Below, piece after piece: positions 54,241 to 63,999 of a stretch of 64,000 nt of DNA. A program made the translations under genes and the position numbers. How positions within the stretch are numbered: the stretch's first letter is position 1; each line of letters starts with the position of its first letter. Source of the DNA: Prochlorococcus marinus CUG1435 (GTDB lineage Bacteria > Cyanobacteriota > Cyanobacteriia > PCC-6307 > Cyanobiaceae); contig JAEPLP010000001.1 in NCBI GenBank assembly GCA_017644375.1, positions 744,001 through 808,000 on the forward strand, given 5' to 3'. The notes under the pieces were generated by a model, which saw nothing but the letters and a program-made list of their open reading frames with translations, was not told the DNA's origin and did not search any database.

Positions 54241-56262
54241 ATGCCTCAAGCTTCAGAAATTGCCTGGTTAATTCCTGTTTTCCCACTTATTGGAGCAGTG
54301 CTTTCTGGTTTAGGCCTAATAAGTATTAACAAGAAAATTAATAATTCCAGAGAAATTGTTTCTGTAGGTCTTATTTCGTGTGTTGGCATTTCTGCGGTAA
54401 TTAGTTACAAAGCTCTTTTTGAACAAGTTAATGGTTATCAATCTGTAGAAAAATTATTTGTATGGGCTAGTGCTGGGGATTTTACAATCCCGATGGGTTT
54501 TGTCCTTGATCCTTTGGGGAGTGTAATGCTTGCTCTTGTAACGACTATAACTTTGCTGGTAATGATCTATTCTCACGGTTATATGTCGCATGACAAAGGT
54601 TATGTCAGATTTTTTACATATTTGGCATTATTTAGTAGTTCAATGATGGGATTAATCGTTAGTCCGAATTTATTAGAAATTTATGTTTTTTGGGAATTAG
54701 TTGGGATGTGTTCTTACTTGTTGGTTGGTTTTTGGTATGACAGGGATGGCGCTGCCCACGCTGCACAAAAAGCATTTGTTGTTAATAGAGTTGGAGATTT
54801 TGGATTATTACTAGGAATTCTTGGCCTATTTTGGGCAACAAATAGTTTTGATTTTAATGAAATAGCCACTGGAATTTCTCAATCAATATCTGACAATTCG
54901 ATACCTATTTGGGCTGCTTTACTGCTTTGTTTTTTAGTTTTTTTAGGGCCAATGGCAAAATCTGCTCAGTTTCCTCTTCACGTGTGGTTGCCTGATGCGA
55001 TGGAAGGCCCGACACCTATTTCTGCACTTATCCATGCCGCAACAATGGTTGCTGCAGGAATATTTCTTGTAGCAAGACTCCAACCTTTGTACTCAATATT
55101 CCCCTCTATTCAGTTCATTATTGCTTTAGTAGGCACCATTACTTGTTTTTTAGGAGCCTCTATAGCTTTGACCCAAATGGATTTAAAAAAAGGTTTAGCT
55201 TACAGCACAGTTTCTCAGCTTGGTTATATGATGCTTGCAATGGGTTGTGGAGCGCCAGTAGCAGGAATTTTTCATTTAGTGACTCATGCTTGTTTCAAAG
55301 CAATGCTATTTTTGGGATCTGGTTCAGTAATACATGCTATGGAAGAAGTAGTTGGCCATCAGCCTGTATTAGCTCAAGATATGAGATTAATGGGTGGTTT
55401 AAGAAAAAAAATGCCATATACATCAACAACATTTTTAATAGGTTGCGTAGCAATTAGCGGTATTCCACCATTGGCAGGTTTTTGGAGTAAAGATGAGATA
55501 CTCGGAAATGCTTTTATATCATTTCCAGCTTTTTGGTTTATAGGACTTCTGACAGCTGGTATGACTGCTTTTTATATGTTTAGGCTTTATTTCTTGACAT
55601 TTGAAGGAGATTTCAGAGGAGAGAATAAAGAATTGCAAAAAGAGCTTCTAATAGCCTCAAAAATAAACCAAGATGAAGAAAATGAAGAACTGCATGAAGA
55701 GCATGGCTCTATTCATGAGTCACCCTGGTCAATGACATTTCCCTTAGTATTTTTAGCTGTGCCGTCTCTAATTATCGGTTTTATGGGACTTCCATGGGAT
55801 AGCAAAATTGCAAATCTACTAGATCCTGAAGAAGCAGAGACTGCTGCAAAAGCCTTTGAATTTAAAGAATTTTTGCCGTTAGCGATAGCCTCAGTTCTTA
55901 TCGCTTTAGCTGGAATCATTATTGCTTATCAGGCATATTTTGTGAAAAAAATTAATTTGTCAGTTCTATTTGCCGAAAAGTTTCCTTCCATTAATCAATT
56001 TCTAGCCAATAAATGGTATCTAGATGATATTAATGAAAAACTTTTTGTTAAAGGTAGTAGAAAACTTGCTAGAGAAGTTTTAGAAGTTGATTCTAAAGTT
56101 GTTGATGGAGTCGTTAATCTCACAGGACTTGTAACTCTAGGTAGTGGAGAAGGTTTGAAATATTTTGAGACTGGTAGGGCTCAATTTTATGCCCTCATTG
56201 TTTTTGGAGGAGTTATTCTACTTGTCGCCATATTTGGTTTTCAGTCTCCTCCAGTAACTTAA
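54241..56262 (+). CDS. ndhF: NADH dehydrogenase subunit 5 (NdhF)
   Basis: A 673-residue proton-pumping membrane subunit of NDH-1. About 15 membrane helices; the antiporter-like core contains HVWLPDAMEGPTPISALIHAATMVAAGIFLVAR (~residues 248-280), KGLAYSTVSQLGYMMLA and HACFKAMLFLGSGSVIHAMEE, the lysines and glutamates of the pumping channel. The C-terminal ~110 residues include the long lateral helix. An acidic loop (ENEELHEEHG) is seen at ~residues 480-489. Followed by ndhD after 85 bases. Confidence 0.95.
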   Translation: MPQASEIAWLIPVFPLIGAVLSGLGLISINKKINNSREIVSVGLISCVGISAVISYKALFEQVNGYQSVEKLFVWASAGDFTIPMGFVLDPLGSVMLALVTTITLLVMIYSHGYMSHDKGYVRFFTYLALFSSSMMGLIVSPNLLEIYVFWELVGMCSYLLVGFWYDRDGAAHAAQKAFVVNRVGDFGLLLGILGLFWATNSFDFNEIATGISQSISDNSIPIWAALLLCFLVFLGPMAKSAQFPLHVWLPDAMEGPTPISALIHAATMVAAGIFLVARLQPLYSIFPSIQFIIALVGTITCFLGASIALTQMDLKKGLAYSTVSQLGYMMLAMGCGAPVAGIFHLVTHACFKAMLFLGSGSVIHAMEEVVGHQPVLAQDMRLMGGLRKKMPYTSTTFLIGCVAISGIPPLAGFWSKDEILGNAFISFPAFWFIGLLTAGMTAFYMFRLYFLTFEGDFRGENKELQKELLIASKINQDEENEELHEEHGSIHESPWSMTFPLVFLAVPSLIIGFMGLPWDSKIANLLDPEEAETAAKAFEFKEFLPLAIASVLIALAGIIIAYQAYFVKKINLSVLFAEKFPSINQFLANKWYLDDINEKLFVKGSRKLAREVLEVDSKVVDGVVNLTGLVTLGSGEGLKYFETGRAQFYALIVFGGVILLVAIFGFQSPPVT

Positions 56263-56347
56263 TTACAATTGTGTGTCTTCACTGTTCATTGGGGTGAAAA
56301 AATACAGATAATTTCTAGACTTTATTTAAGATAAATTTCTTATTAAA

Positions 56348-57988
56348 TTGAGTACTTATTATTTTACACATTTTGCTACAGAAATCCTGGGAACTTTGGG
56401 AGCTGGATTATCTAATTTTCCTTGGTTATCTACCTCAATTTTGTTCCCAATTGGTAGTGCATTTGTGATCCCTTTTTTCCCAGATAAAGGAGATGGAAAA
56501 GAGGTGAGATGGTTCGCATTGGCTGTTGCATTAATCACTTTTTTAATAACTGTAGGCTCATATATAAATGGTTTTGATATTAATAATGAAAATGTTCAAC
56601 TTAAAGAAAATATTAGTTGGCTCCCTGATTTAGGTCTTACTTGGTCTGTTGGTGCTGATGGCCTTTCTATGCCCTTAATATTATTAACTAGTTTTATAAC
56701 TGCATTAGCAGTTTTAGCTGCGTGGCCTGTTAAGTTCAAACCAAAGTTATTTTTCTTTTTGATATTAGTGATGGATGGTGGTCAAATCGCTGTATTTGCA
56801 GTTCAAGATATGCTTTTATTCTTTCTAACTTGGGAACTTGAGTTAATACCGGTATATTTATTATTGGCAATATGGGGCGGAAAAAATAGACAATATGCAG
56901 CGACAAAATTCATTATTTATACAGCTGGTAGTTCTATATTTATCCTTCTAGCAGCATTGGCGATGGGTTTCTACGGTACAGAAATTCCCAACTTTGAATT
57001 TTCTCACTTGGCTTCTCAAGAATTCAGTCAAAAATTCCAAATACTCTGTTATGTGGGGCTTTTAATCGCTTTTGGAGTAAAACTACCAATAGTACCTCTT
57101 CATACTTGGCTGCCAGATGCTCATGGAGAGGCTACAGCTCCTGTCCATATGCTTCTAGCAGGAATTTTATTGAAGATGGGAGGATATGCTCTTTTAAGAT
57201 TTAATGCACAATTATTACCTGTTGCTCATGCTCAATTTGCCCCTTTATTAATTGTATTAGGAGTAGTAAACATAATTTATGCTGCATTAACTTCTTTTGC
57301 TCAAAGAAATCTAAAAAGAAAAATTGCATATAGTTCAATAAGTCATATGGGTTTTGTTCTTATTGGAATAGGTAGTTTTAGTAGTCTCGGAACAAGCGGA
57401 GCAATGCTACAAATGGTTAGTCATGGATTAATTGGGGCTAGTTTATTTTTTCTTGTTGGAGCTACTTATGATAGAACAAAGACTCTTAAACTTGATGAAA
57501 TGAGTGGTGTAGGACAAAAAATGAGAATTATGTTTGCTCTATGGACTGCTTGCTCCCTTGCTTCACTTGCTTTACCTGGTATGAGTGGATTTGTTTCCGA
57601 ATTAATGGTATTTACAGGATTTGTTACCGATGAAGTTTATACGCTTCCATTTAGGATAGTTATGGCATCTCTAGCCGCTATTGGGGTAATACTTACTCCT
57701 ATTTATCTACTCTCAATGTTGAGAGAAATTTTCTTTGGTAAAGAAAATCGTAAGTTAACCGAAGAACGAAAACTTATTGATGCTGAGCCTAGGGAAGTTT
57801 ATATCATAGCTTGTTTACTTTTGCCGATAATTGGAATAGGTTTATATCCAAGATTAGTTACTGAAAGTTATCTTGCATCTATAAACAATTTAGTAGATAG
57901 AAATTTGTCTGCAGTTAAAGGAACTGTGAAAACAAATATTTTTGCAGGAACTAAAAAAAATGAGATCTTAAAGGCTCCAACATTATAA
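56348..57988 (+). CDS. ndhD: NADH dehydrogenase subunit 4 (NdhD, type D1)
   Basis: A 546-residue subunit with ~14 membrane helices. Signature parts are [48 protein letters not shown] (the conserved Glu) and [40 protein letters not shown]. The C-terminal region includes [22 protein letters not shown]. Start codon is TTG at 56348 and no upstream ATG exists in frame nearby. With ndhF it forms the distal pumping modules of the NDH-1L-type complex. Whether it is D1 rather than D3/D4 is inferred from the co-location with a single ndhF. Confidence 0.93.
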   Translation: MSTYYFTHFATEILGTLGAGLSNFPWLSTSILFPIGSAFVIPFFPDKGDGKEVRWFALAVALITFLITVGSYINGFDINNENVQLKENISWLPDLGLTWSVGADGLSMPLILLTSFITALAVLAAWPVKFKPKLFFFLILVMDGGQIAVFAVQDMLLFFLTWELELIPVYLLLAIWGGKNRQYAATKFIIYTAGSSIFILLAALAMGFYGTEIPNFEFSHLASQEFSQKFQILCYVGLLIAFGVKLPIVPLHTWLPDAHGEATAPVHMLLAGILLKMGGYALLRFNAQLLPVAHAQFAPLLIVLGVVNIIYAALTSFAQRNLKRKIAYSSISHMGFVLIGIGSFSSLGTSGAMLQMVSHGLIGASLFFLVGATYDRTKTLKLDEMSGVGQKMRIMFALWTACSLASLALPGMSGFVSELMVFTGFVTDEVYTLPFRIVMASLAAIGVILTPIYLLSMLREIFFGKENRKLTEERKLIDAEPREVYIIACLLLPIIGIGLYPRLVTESYLASINNLVDRNLSAVKGTVKTNIFAGTKKNEILKAPTL

Positions 57989-58111
57989 AAATTTTAATAA
58001 ATGCAATATTATTTGGCATTAAATAAATAAGAAGATATCTTATTAGTAGATATTAGCTATTTAAAAATATCCTATTTTAACGCTATTGATAGACAACAAT
58101 TAGCACCTAGA

Positions 58112-58933
58112 TTGTTGATTAAGTTTCTTCAAGACGCTGCTGGGAAAGGTGATCTTGATCCATGGGATATTGATGTAATCAGCGTAATTGATAGTTTTTT
58201 AGAGCAATATTCGCATAGCTTCGAAAAAACTCCAAATAGTCAAATTTCATATCGTAAAGATTTATCAGAGACAAGTGAGGCATTTTTTGCGGCTTCAGTA
58301 CTAGTTAATTTAAAGGCTCAGGTTTTGGAATCTGATGTTTTCAAAGAAAATGAACCAATTTTTGAAGATGATTTTGATTTAGATGAACAAGATTGGATTG
58401 CTCAAGAATTTGATATTCCAAAATATCCTGAAAAATACCTAAGGAGAAGATCTATAGCACAACCAATTCTTAAACGTACAACAACATTGGCAGAACTGGT
58501 AAGTCAACTAGAGTCTATTGCTGAAGTTATAGAGACCGAAGATCTTCTTCTAATGAAGAGAAAAAGAAATAAAAAATTTTCTGATAAGGCCTTAATTTCT
58601 CAAGTTAAATCTTTAGCACATCGCGAGAAACTACCAGAGACGACAAAAGAATTAGGCAAATTTATTGATGGTTGGGAAAAAGCTTTACAATGGACAGATT
58701 TTGAATATTTAGTTAAGAAATGGCAAACAGTTGTAAAAAATGATTTAGATAAAGATCGTCTTGGGGTCTTTTGGGCTTTGTTATTTTTATCTTCTCAAAA
58801 TAAAATTGAAATTAAACAAATTAATTCCTTATATGGCCCAATTCAAATTAAAAGAATTATTCCTGATGGAGGATTAGCTCAATTGCCTATAGAAAATCTT
58901 GAGGTTACAGATACTTCACCTTCTGCTGCTTAG
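58112..58933 (+). CDS. scpA: Segregation and condensation protein A (start codon uncertain)
   Basis: A 273-residue kleisin if started at TTG 58112. Family marks are LLIKFLQDAAGKGDLDPWDIDVISVID (N-terminal SMC-neck-binding helices) and ASVLVNLKAQVLESD (the conserved kleisin block). A C-terminal winged-helix domain covers ~residues 180-255. Kleisin ScpA bridges SMC heads for chromosome condensation. Residues matching the family continue upstream in frame (NAIDRQQLAPR) back to a stop at 58028-58030, with no ATG, GTG or TTG. Only ATT, ATA or ATC occur there, so either a non-standard start is used or the homologous part is cut. Confidence 0.88.
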   Translation: MLIKFLQDAAGKGDLDPWDIDVISVIDSFLEQYSHSFEKTPNSQISYRKDLSETSEAFFAASVLVNLKAQVLESDVFKENEPIFEDDFDLDEQDWIAQEFDIPKYPEKYLRRRSIAQPILKRTTTLAELVSQLESIAEVIETEDLLLMKRKRNKKFSDKALISQVKSLAHREKLPETTKELGKFIDGWEKALQWTDFEYLVKKWQTVVKNDLDKDRLGVFWALLFLSSQNKIEIKQINSLYGPIQIKRIIPDGGLAQLPIENLEVTDTSPSAA

Positions 58934-58984
58934 AACCTTATTAATATTAATAACGTATAATCTTTTAAAAGAGGTTTTGAATTT

Positions 58985-60163
58985 ATGAAGGCAATGATAC
59001 TTGCGGCAGGAAAAGGTACTCGTGTTCAGCCGATAACTCATATCATTCCGAAACCCATGATACCAATTTTACAAAAACCTGTAATGGAGTTTCTTTTAGA
59101 ACTTTTAAAAGAGCATGGATTTAGAGAAATAATGGTTAACGTCTCTCACCTAGCTGAAGAAATTGAAAATTACTTTCGCGATGGTCAAAGATTTGGTGTG
59201 GAAATAGCATATAGTTTCGAAGGTAGAATTGAAGATGGAGAATTAATAGGCGATGCTTTAGGTTCAGCAGGAGGATTAAAAAAAATTCAAGATTTTCAAA
59301 ATTTTTTTGATGAAACTTTTGTTGTACTTTGTGGTGATGCTTTAGTTGACCTAGATTTGACTGAAGCAGTTAAGAAACATAAGGAAAAGGGTGCCATTGC
59401 AAGTTTAATAACTAAAAAAGTAACTAGAGATCAAGTATCAAGTTATGGAGTGGTAGTTTCAGATGATAATGGTCGTATAAAGGCTTTTCAAGAAAAGCCA
59501 TCTGTAGATAAAGCGTTAGGTGACTCTATTAATACGGGTATTTATCTTTTTGAACCTGAAATTTTTAATTACATACCATCAGGTGAAAAATTTGATATAG
59601 GTGCTGATCTCTTCCCTAAACTTGTTGAAATGGATTTGCCATTTTTTGCACTTCCAATGGATTTCGAATGGGTAGATATTGGAAAAGTTCCTGATTATTG
59701 GAGAGCTATTCGTAATGTATTAGAAGGTAAAGTAAGACAAGTTGAGATACCTGGCAAAGAAATTAAACCGGGAGTTTTTACGGGATTAAATGTTGCTGTG
59801 AATTGGGATGCGGTCGATATTACTGGTCCAGTATACATAGGAGGAATGACAAGAATAGAAGATGGCGCAACAATTATTGGACCTTCAATGATTGGCCCAA
59901 GTTGTTACATTTCTGAAGGTGCAACAATCGATAATTCAATAATTTTTGATTACTCCAAAATTGGTAAGGGTGTTCGACTTGTAGATAAATTAGTATTTGG
60001 CCGTTACTGTGTGGGCAAAAATGGAGACCACTTCGATTTGCAAGATGCATCTTTGGATTGGTTGATAACAGATTCCAGAAGATCTGATATGACCGAGCCA
60101 TCTCCTCAGCAGAAGGCAATGGCAGAATTATTAGGTACTGATTTGATTAATATTCCAGATTAA
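58985..60163 (+). CDS. Nucleotidyltransferase for NDP-sugar synthesis (mannose-1-phosphate guanylyltransferase-like)
   Basis: A 392-residue protein. N-terminal sugar nucleotidyltransferase: MKAMILAAGKGTRVQPITHIIPKPMIPI (residues 1-28, G-X-G-T-R-X-X-P-X-T) with VLCGDALVDLD metal/uridyl-binding motif. From ~residue 262 it has left-handed beta-helix hexapeptide repeats (GPVYIGGMTRIEDGATIIGPSMIGPSCYISEGATIDNSII). Substrate base is not decided, although GDP-mannose or dTDP-glucose synthesis for polysaccharide is the usual role. SD AGAGG precedes ATG 58985. Its 3' end overlaps metF by 17 bases. Confidence 0.9.
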   Translation: MKAMILAAGKGTRVQPITHIIPKPMIPILQKPVMEFLLELLKEHGFREIMVNVSHLAEEIENYFRDGQRFGVEIAYSFEGRIEDGELIGDALGSAGGLKKIQDFQNFFDETFVVLCGDALVDLDLTEAVKKHKEKGAIASLITKKVTRDQVSSYGVVVSDDNGRIKAFQEKPSVDKALGDSINTGIYLFEPEIFNYIPSGEKFDIGADLFPKLVEMDLPFFALPMDFEWVDIGKVPDYWRAIRNVLEGKVRQVEIPGKEIKPGVFTGLNVAVNWDAVDITGPVYIGGMTRIEDGATIIGPSMIGPSCYISEGATIDNSIIFDYSKIGKGVRLVDKLVFGRYCVGKNGDHFDLQDASLDWLITDSRRSDMTEPSPQQKAMAELLGTDLINIPD

Positions 60164-61037
60164 GATCAGCTTTTCTAAGGATCTCAGGGATTAAGTGTTC
60201 AGTTTTAACTGCCATTAAATGAATCCCATTCGCTATGTTAAAAAAATCTTGAGCTTGTTCAGCTGCAATTTGAATACCCTCTTCTAAAGGATTCTTGGCA
60301 TCTTTAAGACGATTTAATATGTTCTCAGGTATGTTTGCGCCTGGGACATATTTGTTTATAAAGAGAGCATTTTTATAAGACTTTAATAGAAATACACCTG
60401 CAATTACAGGAATCTCTAGTGGTTCAGCTATTTCTTTGCAAAAACTTATTAAATTTTCTTTTTCCATAACCATTTGAGTTTGAATGAATTGAGCTCCAGC
60501 CTTTTTTTTATTTCTAATTCTATTTTCTAAACTTCTTTTATTTTTGCAACTTGGATCAGCAGCAGCTCCTGCAAAAATAAATGTTTTTTTATCGGGCAGT
60601 TCTCCAAAAGTAGGATCAATTCCTTTATTAAAGGCTTGAATTTGTTGTAGCAATCTTACTGATTCAAACTGGTGTACCGCTTTAGCATCTTGTTGATCCC
60701 CAGCTTTCACTGAATCACCGGTAATACATAAGATGTTTTGAATTCCTAAGGCATTTGCTCCAAGAATGTCTGATTGTAAAGCAATTTTATTACGATCCCT
60801 GCAAGATATTTGCATTATTGGTTCTATCTCATTTTCCAGTAATAGTTTGGACATTGCTAGGCTACACATTCTCATTACAGCCCTACTTCCGTCGGTAATG
60901 TTAACAGCATGTACCTTATCTTTCAAAAGTTGTGCTATTTTAATAGATCTTAAGGGGTCTCCACCTCTAGGGGGCATTAATTCTGCCGTTATTACCTTGG
61001 ATTTTTTTTCTAAAGTCTGCTGAAGTTTTGATTTCAA
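60147..61037 (-). CDS. metF: Methylenetetrahydrofolate reductase
   Basis: A 296-residue TIM-barrel flavoenzyme that reduces 5,10-methylene-THF to 5-methyl-THF for methionine synthesis. VITAELMPPRGGDPLRSIKIAQLLK near the N terminus, HAVNITDGSRAVMRMC, NILCITGDSVKAGD (~residues 102-115) and the barrel's Lys/Gln residues (GAQFIQTQMV) fit MTHFR. Cyanobacterial members tend to use this catalytic domain only. 3' end overlaps the nucleotidyltransferase gene by 17 bases on the opposite strand. Confidence 0.9.
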   Translation of the reverse strand: MKSKLQQTLEKKSKVITAELMPPRGGDPLRSIKIAQLLKDKVHAVNITDGSRAVMRMCSLAMSKLLLENEIEPIMQISCRDRNKIALQSDILGANALGIQNILCITGDSVKAGDQQDAKAVHQFESVRLLQQIQAFNKGIDPTFGELPDKKTFIFAGAAADPSCKNKRSLENRIRNKKKAGAQFIQTQMVMEKENLISFCKEIAEPLEIPVIAGVFLLKSYKNALFINKYVPGANIPENILNRLKDAKNPLEEGIQIAAEQAQDFFNIANGIHLMAVKTEHLIPEILRKADLNLEY

Positions 61038-61114
61038 TTGCTTTTGTTTCCTAATTGGTTAACAAGTGTAGTGGGATTGCTAAACTTAATTAATATAAAA
61101 AAGGAACTGTTTAA

Positions 61115-61393
61115 ATGCAAATGGTTGAAGAAGAAGTAAACAACATTGATATGATGGGTCTCTCAACAAGAGAGATGGAAATCATCGATCTCGTAGCTGA
61201 TGGGCTTACAAATCAAGAAATTGCAGTAAAACTAACTATTAGTAAAAGAACTGTTGATAATCATGTAAGTAATATGTTTACAAAAACCGGTTCTAAAAAC
61301 AGAGTAGCACTTTTAAATTGGGCAATGGATAATGGAAAGATTTGTAGAGATGGATTTAATTGTTGTTCCCTTCCAGACTCTGATCAAGATTAG
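61115..61393 (+). CDS. pedR: Small LuxR-type regulator PedR-like
   Basis: A 92-residue protein, essentially one GerE/LuxR helix-turn-helix: LSTREMEIIDLVADGLTNQEIAVKLTISKRTVDNHVSNMF (~residues 16-55). The C-terminal KICRDGFNCCSLPD (Cys77, 83, 84) resembles PedR of other cyanobacteria, which senses photosynthetic electron transport through thioredoxin and cysteine. No effector domain is present. AAGGA lies 11 bases before ATG 61115. Its end overlaps the antisense 61-residue gene by 38 bases. Confidence 0.85.
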   Translation: MQMVEEEVNNIDMMGLSTREMEIIDLVADGLTNQEIAVKLTISKRTVDNHVSNMFTKTGSKNRVALLNWAMDNGKICRDGFNCCSLPDSDQD

Positions 61394-61541
61394 TAAACTT
61401 TACTTTTTTTGTATCTTTGGCTAAATCCATTAAACAATAATTTGTTGAACCCAATTCGAAGAGTTCAGCATATGCGATGCAGGCATCTTTGTCTGAATCA
61501 ACAAATCTCAATATTCCTTCCTTGTCATAAAGACCATACAT
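61356..61541 (-). CDS. Small conserved hypothetical protein (61 residues)
   Basis: MYGLYDKEGILRFVDSDKDACIAYAELFEL opens the protein, with a short strand-helix pattern that I associate with small cyanobacterial proteins near PedR-type genes. The tail (TKKVKFTNLDQSLEGNNN) is polar and overlaps the 3' end of pedR by 38 bases. It has cysteines at ~residues 21 and 36. No family is assigned, and convergent overlap may mean antisense effects on pedR. Confidence 0.55.
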   Translation of the reverse strand: MYGLYDKEGILRFVDSDKDACIAYAELFELGSTNYCLMDLAKDTKKVKFTNLDQSLEGNNN

Positions 61542-61635
61542 TTGAAGAAAAGAAAATCTTATAATAAAATATAAAGAAAATATAAAGGATAAGTGGTTCC
61601 TTTGACTAGTTATTTTTGAGAGTTGTCAAATACTT

Positions 61636-62103
61636 CTACTTCCATTCTGAAAAAGGTTTGTTAGACAGACTGAAATTAGAGTAATGTTTCAGTCCAGTTA
61701 TTTCTTTTGATATGAATGATGGGAGAATAAAATCTTCCTCTTCTTCAGATAGTTCAATTTCGGCAATTTTCAGTGGATAATTATTTCCTTTGAAACAATC
61801 TATAATCCAAGATTTTTTTTCAAATTCTAAAAAAAATCTTTCTTTTTTTATTGTATTTGAAAGATTCGACATTATTGTTTCTCCATCTTTTTGTGGGATG
61901 GAGTATTCAAATTCAAAATTGGTAAAGCTTTCGATATGTTTTTTTAGTGCAATTTTAAAGTCTTTGCCTGTAAGCCTTATCCTAATAATCCAATCATCTA
62001 AACTTTTTGATAAGTATCCTTGCTCAATAAAAATTTTTTTAGTGATGAATGTTTTCCAATCATCATTTTTTATTAGAAAACGTCTTTCTATTTCAAGGGC
62101 CAT
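61636..62103 (-). CDS. CYTH-domain (triphosphate tunnel metalloenzyme) protein
   Basis: A 155-residue single-domain member. The E-x-E-x-K/R signature is MALEIERRFLIK (residues 1-12), and further charged strands (IIRIRLTGKDFKIALKKH, NFEFEYSIP, RFFLEFEKKSWIIDCF, AEIELSEEEE) line the tunnel in the CYTH/ThTPase/tripolyphosphatase family. Substrates of relatives include inorganic tripolyphosphate and thiamine triphosphate. Its start is directly adjacent to the nadK stop on the same strand (no gap), suggesting coupling. Confidence 0.88.
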   Translation of the reverse strand: MALEIERRFLIKNDDWKTFITKKIFIEQGYLSKSLDDWIIRIRLTGKDFKIALKKHIESFTNFEFEYSIPQKDGETIMSNLSNTIKKERFFLEFEKKSWIIDCFKGNNYPLKIAEIELSEEEEDFILPSFISKEITGLKHYSNFSLSNKPFSEWK

Positions 62104-63015
62104 TTAATTTTTCTGATTTTTAAGAGATAAATCTCCTTTCCAATCTAGTTTTTTTATTAAAGTATTGTAATAGCTAGTGCTCTTTTTAAACCTAATTATT
62201 TTGCAGGGTCTTTCCCCTTTTTTGAACTCACAATAATAAGTTTCCTTAATGGTCATACATTTTGAACCGTCTCTCCATAATTTAAGTTCACCTTCGCTTT
62301 TTTTTACAGGTTTAATGATTACCTTACTATTATTAGGTATTACAATCGGTCTACTTGCTAAACTCATTGGGCATATAGGGTTAATTATCATTGCATCTAT
62401 ACTAGGATGTACTATTGGACCACCCGCAGCCATGGAGTATGCTGTTGAACCAGTAGATGTACTTATAATTAATCCGTCACCTTTATATTCGTTTACTTTC
62501 TCATTATCTATTTCAATTTGTATTTGGTTGGTAGGAGAAATATCTTCTTCAACAGACTTAAAATAAAAATCATTTAATGCTACATAACTTTTTATGATTT
62601 TTTTGTCAGGACTTGATCCACTCATACAAACATCACAATTTAATCTATTACGAAAATCAATAATGTATTCTTCGTTTTCAAGAATTTCAATGAAAGATTT
62701 GTCAAATAAAAAATCTTTTTCTTGAGTAAGAAAACCCAAATTACCACCAATATTAATACTCAATAAAGGAATATCATAAGCTTTTAATGCATTTGCACAT
62801 TTTAGAAAAGTTCCATCTCCACCAAGAACGATTCCAATATTCGGTTTAAATTCTAAATTATAAAGATATTTTTCAATTTGATCTTTGTGAAAATCGCTTT
62901 CAATTCTTATTGATTTAATATTTTTGGCTTTAAGAACTTCTTCACAAAATTTAGACGCCTCTTGAGCGATACTACTATTTGAACGATATACGATGAGCAC
63001 TAATGAAAGTTTCAT
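62104..63015 (-). CDS. nadK: NAD kinase
   Basis: A 303-residue NAD kinase that makes NADP from [11 protein letters not shown] (~residues 64-71) is the nucleotide-binding motif, and the NE/D motif is in the downstream region. [39 protein letters not shown] (~residues 180-218) is diagnostic. It is downstream of ndhE (9 bases) and upstream of the CYTH gene, so the run is ndhG-ndhE-nadK-CYTH. The N-terminal region of ~60 residues is family-like. Confidence 0.94.
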   Translation of the reverse strand: MKLSLVLIVYRSNSSIAQEASKFCEEVLKAKNIKSIRIESDFHKDQIEKYLYNLEFKPNIGIVLGGDGTFLKCANALKAYDIPLLSINIGGNLGFLTQEKDFLFDKSFIEILENEEYIIDFRNRLNCDVCMSGSSPDKKIIKSYVALNDFYFKSVEEDISPTNQIQIEIDNEKVNEYKGDGLIISTSTGSTAYSMAAGGPIVHPSIDAMIINPICPMSLASRPIVIPNNSKVIIKPVKKSEGELKLWRDGSKCMTIKETYYCEFKKGERPCKIIRFKKSTSYYNTLIKKLDWKGDLSLKNQKN

Positions 63016-63024
63016 TTAATGCTT

Positions 63025-63345
63025 TTACCATTTTAATAAATTAAAGCTTTCCATATCTACAGTCACTCTATTCCTATAAAGAGATAACAGTATGGCTAAT
63101 CCAACTGCTGCTTCTGCGGCAGCAACAGTAATCACAAAAATCGTAAAAACTTGTCCTTGAATTAAATTATTATCAATATAGGAAGAAAACGCCATCAAGT
63201 TTATATTTACCGCATTGAGCATTAATTCAATGCTCATAAGAACTCTAACTGCATTTCTGCTATTTAATAATCCCCAAATACCAATGCAGAAAAGTGCTGA
63301 GGATACTATCAAAAAAGCTTGAAGAGGGATTGATTCTAAATTCAT
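63025..63345 (-). CDS. ndhE: NAD(P)H-quinone oxidoreductase subunit 4L
   Basis: A 106-residue protein with three membrane helices, homologous to NuoK/ND4[50 protein letters not shown] contains the paired glutamates in helices 2 and 3 (ELMLNAVN and a later [11 protein letters not shown]). It is part of the NDH-1 quinone-side proton channel. It follows ndhG by 17 bases on the same strand. Confidence 0.95.
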   Translation of the reverse strand: MNLESIPLQAFLIVSSALFCIGIWGLLNSRNAVRVLMSIELMLNAVNINLMAFSSYIDNNLIQGQVFTIFVITVAAAEAAVGLAILLSLYRNRVTVDMESFNLLKW

Positions 63346-63362
63346 AATAAAAAGTCGAAAGG

Positions 63363-63962
63363 TTAATTTTTATTTGTAAGTAATGGTTCTGGAGATTTTT
63401 CAATTAACTCTTGATCCACAGGTAGTCCTGTTGAAATATCTTTGCTCATTACATCTCTTCTAGCTAAAACGATAGCCCCAATCATTGCCATTAAAAGTAA
63501 AACTGAAGCTACTTCAAATGGGAGTAAATAATCACTAAATAGATGTTCACCAATTCTTACAGTTGATTCTTCTCCAATAGAGTTTTGAGGACTGGAAAGA
63601 CTCCATACATTGGTTAAATCAACTCTTATTAAGAGACTTAGAAGAGTTAAACATATCGATGTTGATATAATTCTTCTCGATTTAATGTCATTGATAGGCT
63701 TTAAATCTTCTTTTTTATTGACAAGCATAATTGCAAAAATTATTAATACATTAACTGCACCCACATAAACTAAAACTTGTGCTGCAGCAACAAAACTTGC
63801 ATTTAAAAGAAGATATAATCCTGCTACACTCATGAAAACTCCCCCAAGGAGAAAAGCTGAATAAACAATACTTTCGAGCAATACAACACCAAGGGCTCCA
63901 ATAATGACAACTAAAGATAGAACTGTAAAACAAATTAATTGTGTTGTTATTGCGATGGACAT
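63363..63962 (-). CDS. ndhG: NAD(P)H-quinone oxidoreductase subunit 6
   Basis: A 199-residue subunit with five membrane helices, homologous to NuoJ/ND6. [55 protein letters not shown] (~residues 31-85) contains the conserved [13 protein letters not shown] motif forming the pi-bulge helix. Starts ATG 63962. ndhI is expected immediately upstream, as in most cyanobacterial ndhAIGE clusters. Confidence 0.95.
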   Translation of the reverse strand: MSIAITTQLICFTVLSLVVIIGALGVVLLESIVYSAFLLGGVFMSVAGLYLLLNASFVAAAQVLVYVGAVNVLIIFAIMLVNKKEDLKPINDIKSRRIISTSICLTLLSLLIRVDLTNVWSLSSPQNSIGEESTVRIGEHLFSDYLLPFEVASVLLLMAMIGAIVLARRDVMSKDISTGLPVDQELIEKSPEPLLTNKN

Positions 63963-63975
63963 AAATTAATAGAAA

Positions 63976-63999
63976 TTAACTAGTTGGATTAGAAACTTT
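63976..63999 (-). CDS. ndhI: Possible 3' end of ndhI (partial)
   Basis: On the minus strand, the right-hand edge reads seven codons K-V-S-N-P-T-S then a TAA stop at 63976-63978, 14 bases before ndhG. The conserved cyanobacterial order ndhA-I-G-E predicts ndhI here. Too little sequence is visible to test this, so the call is positional. Confidence 0.3.
   Translation of the reverse strand, partial: KVSNPTS

Noticed and set aside
58027-58043. 6-base-pair hairpin (ATAAGA/TCTTAT) after ndhD as a terminator
   Set aside because: Short, all weak pairs, and not followed by a T run.
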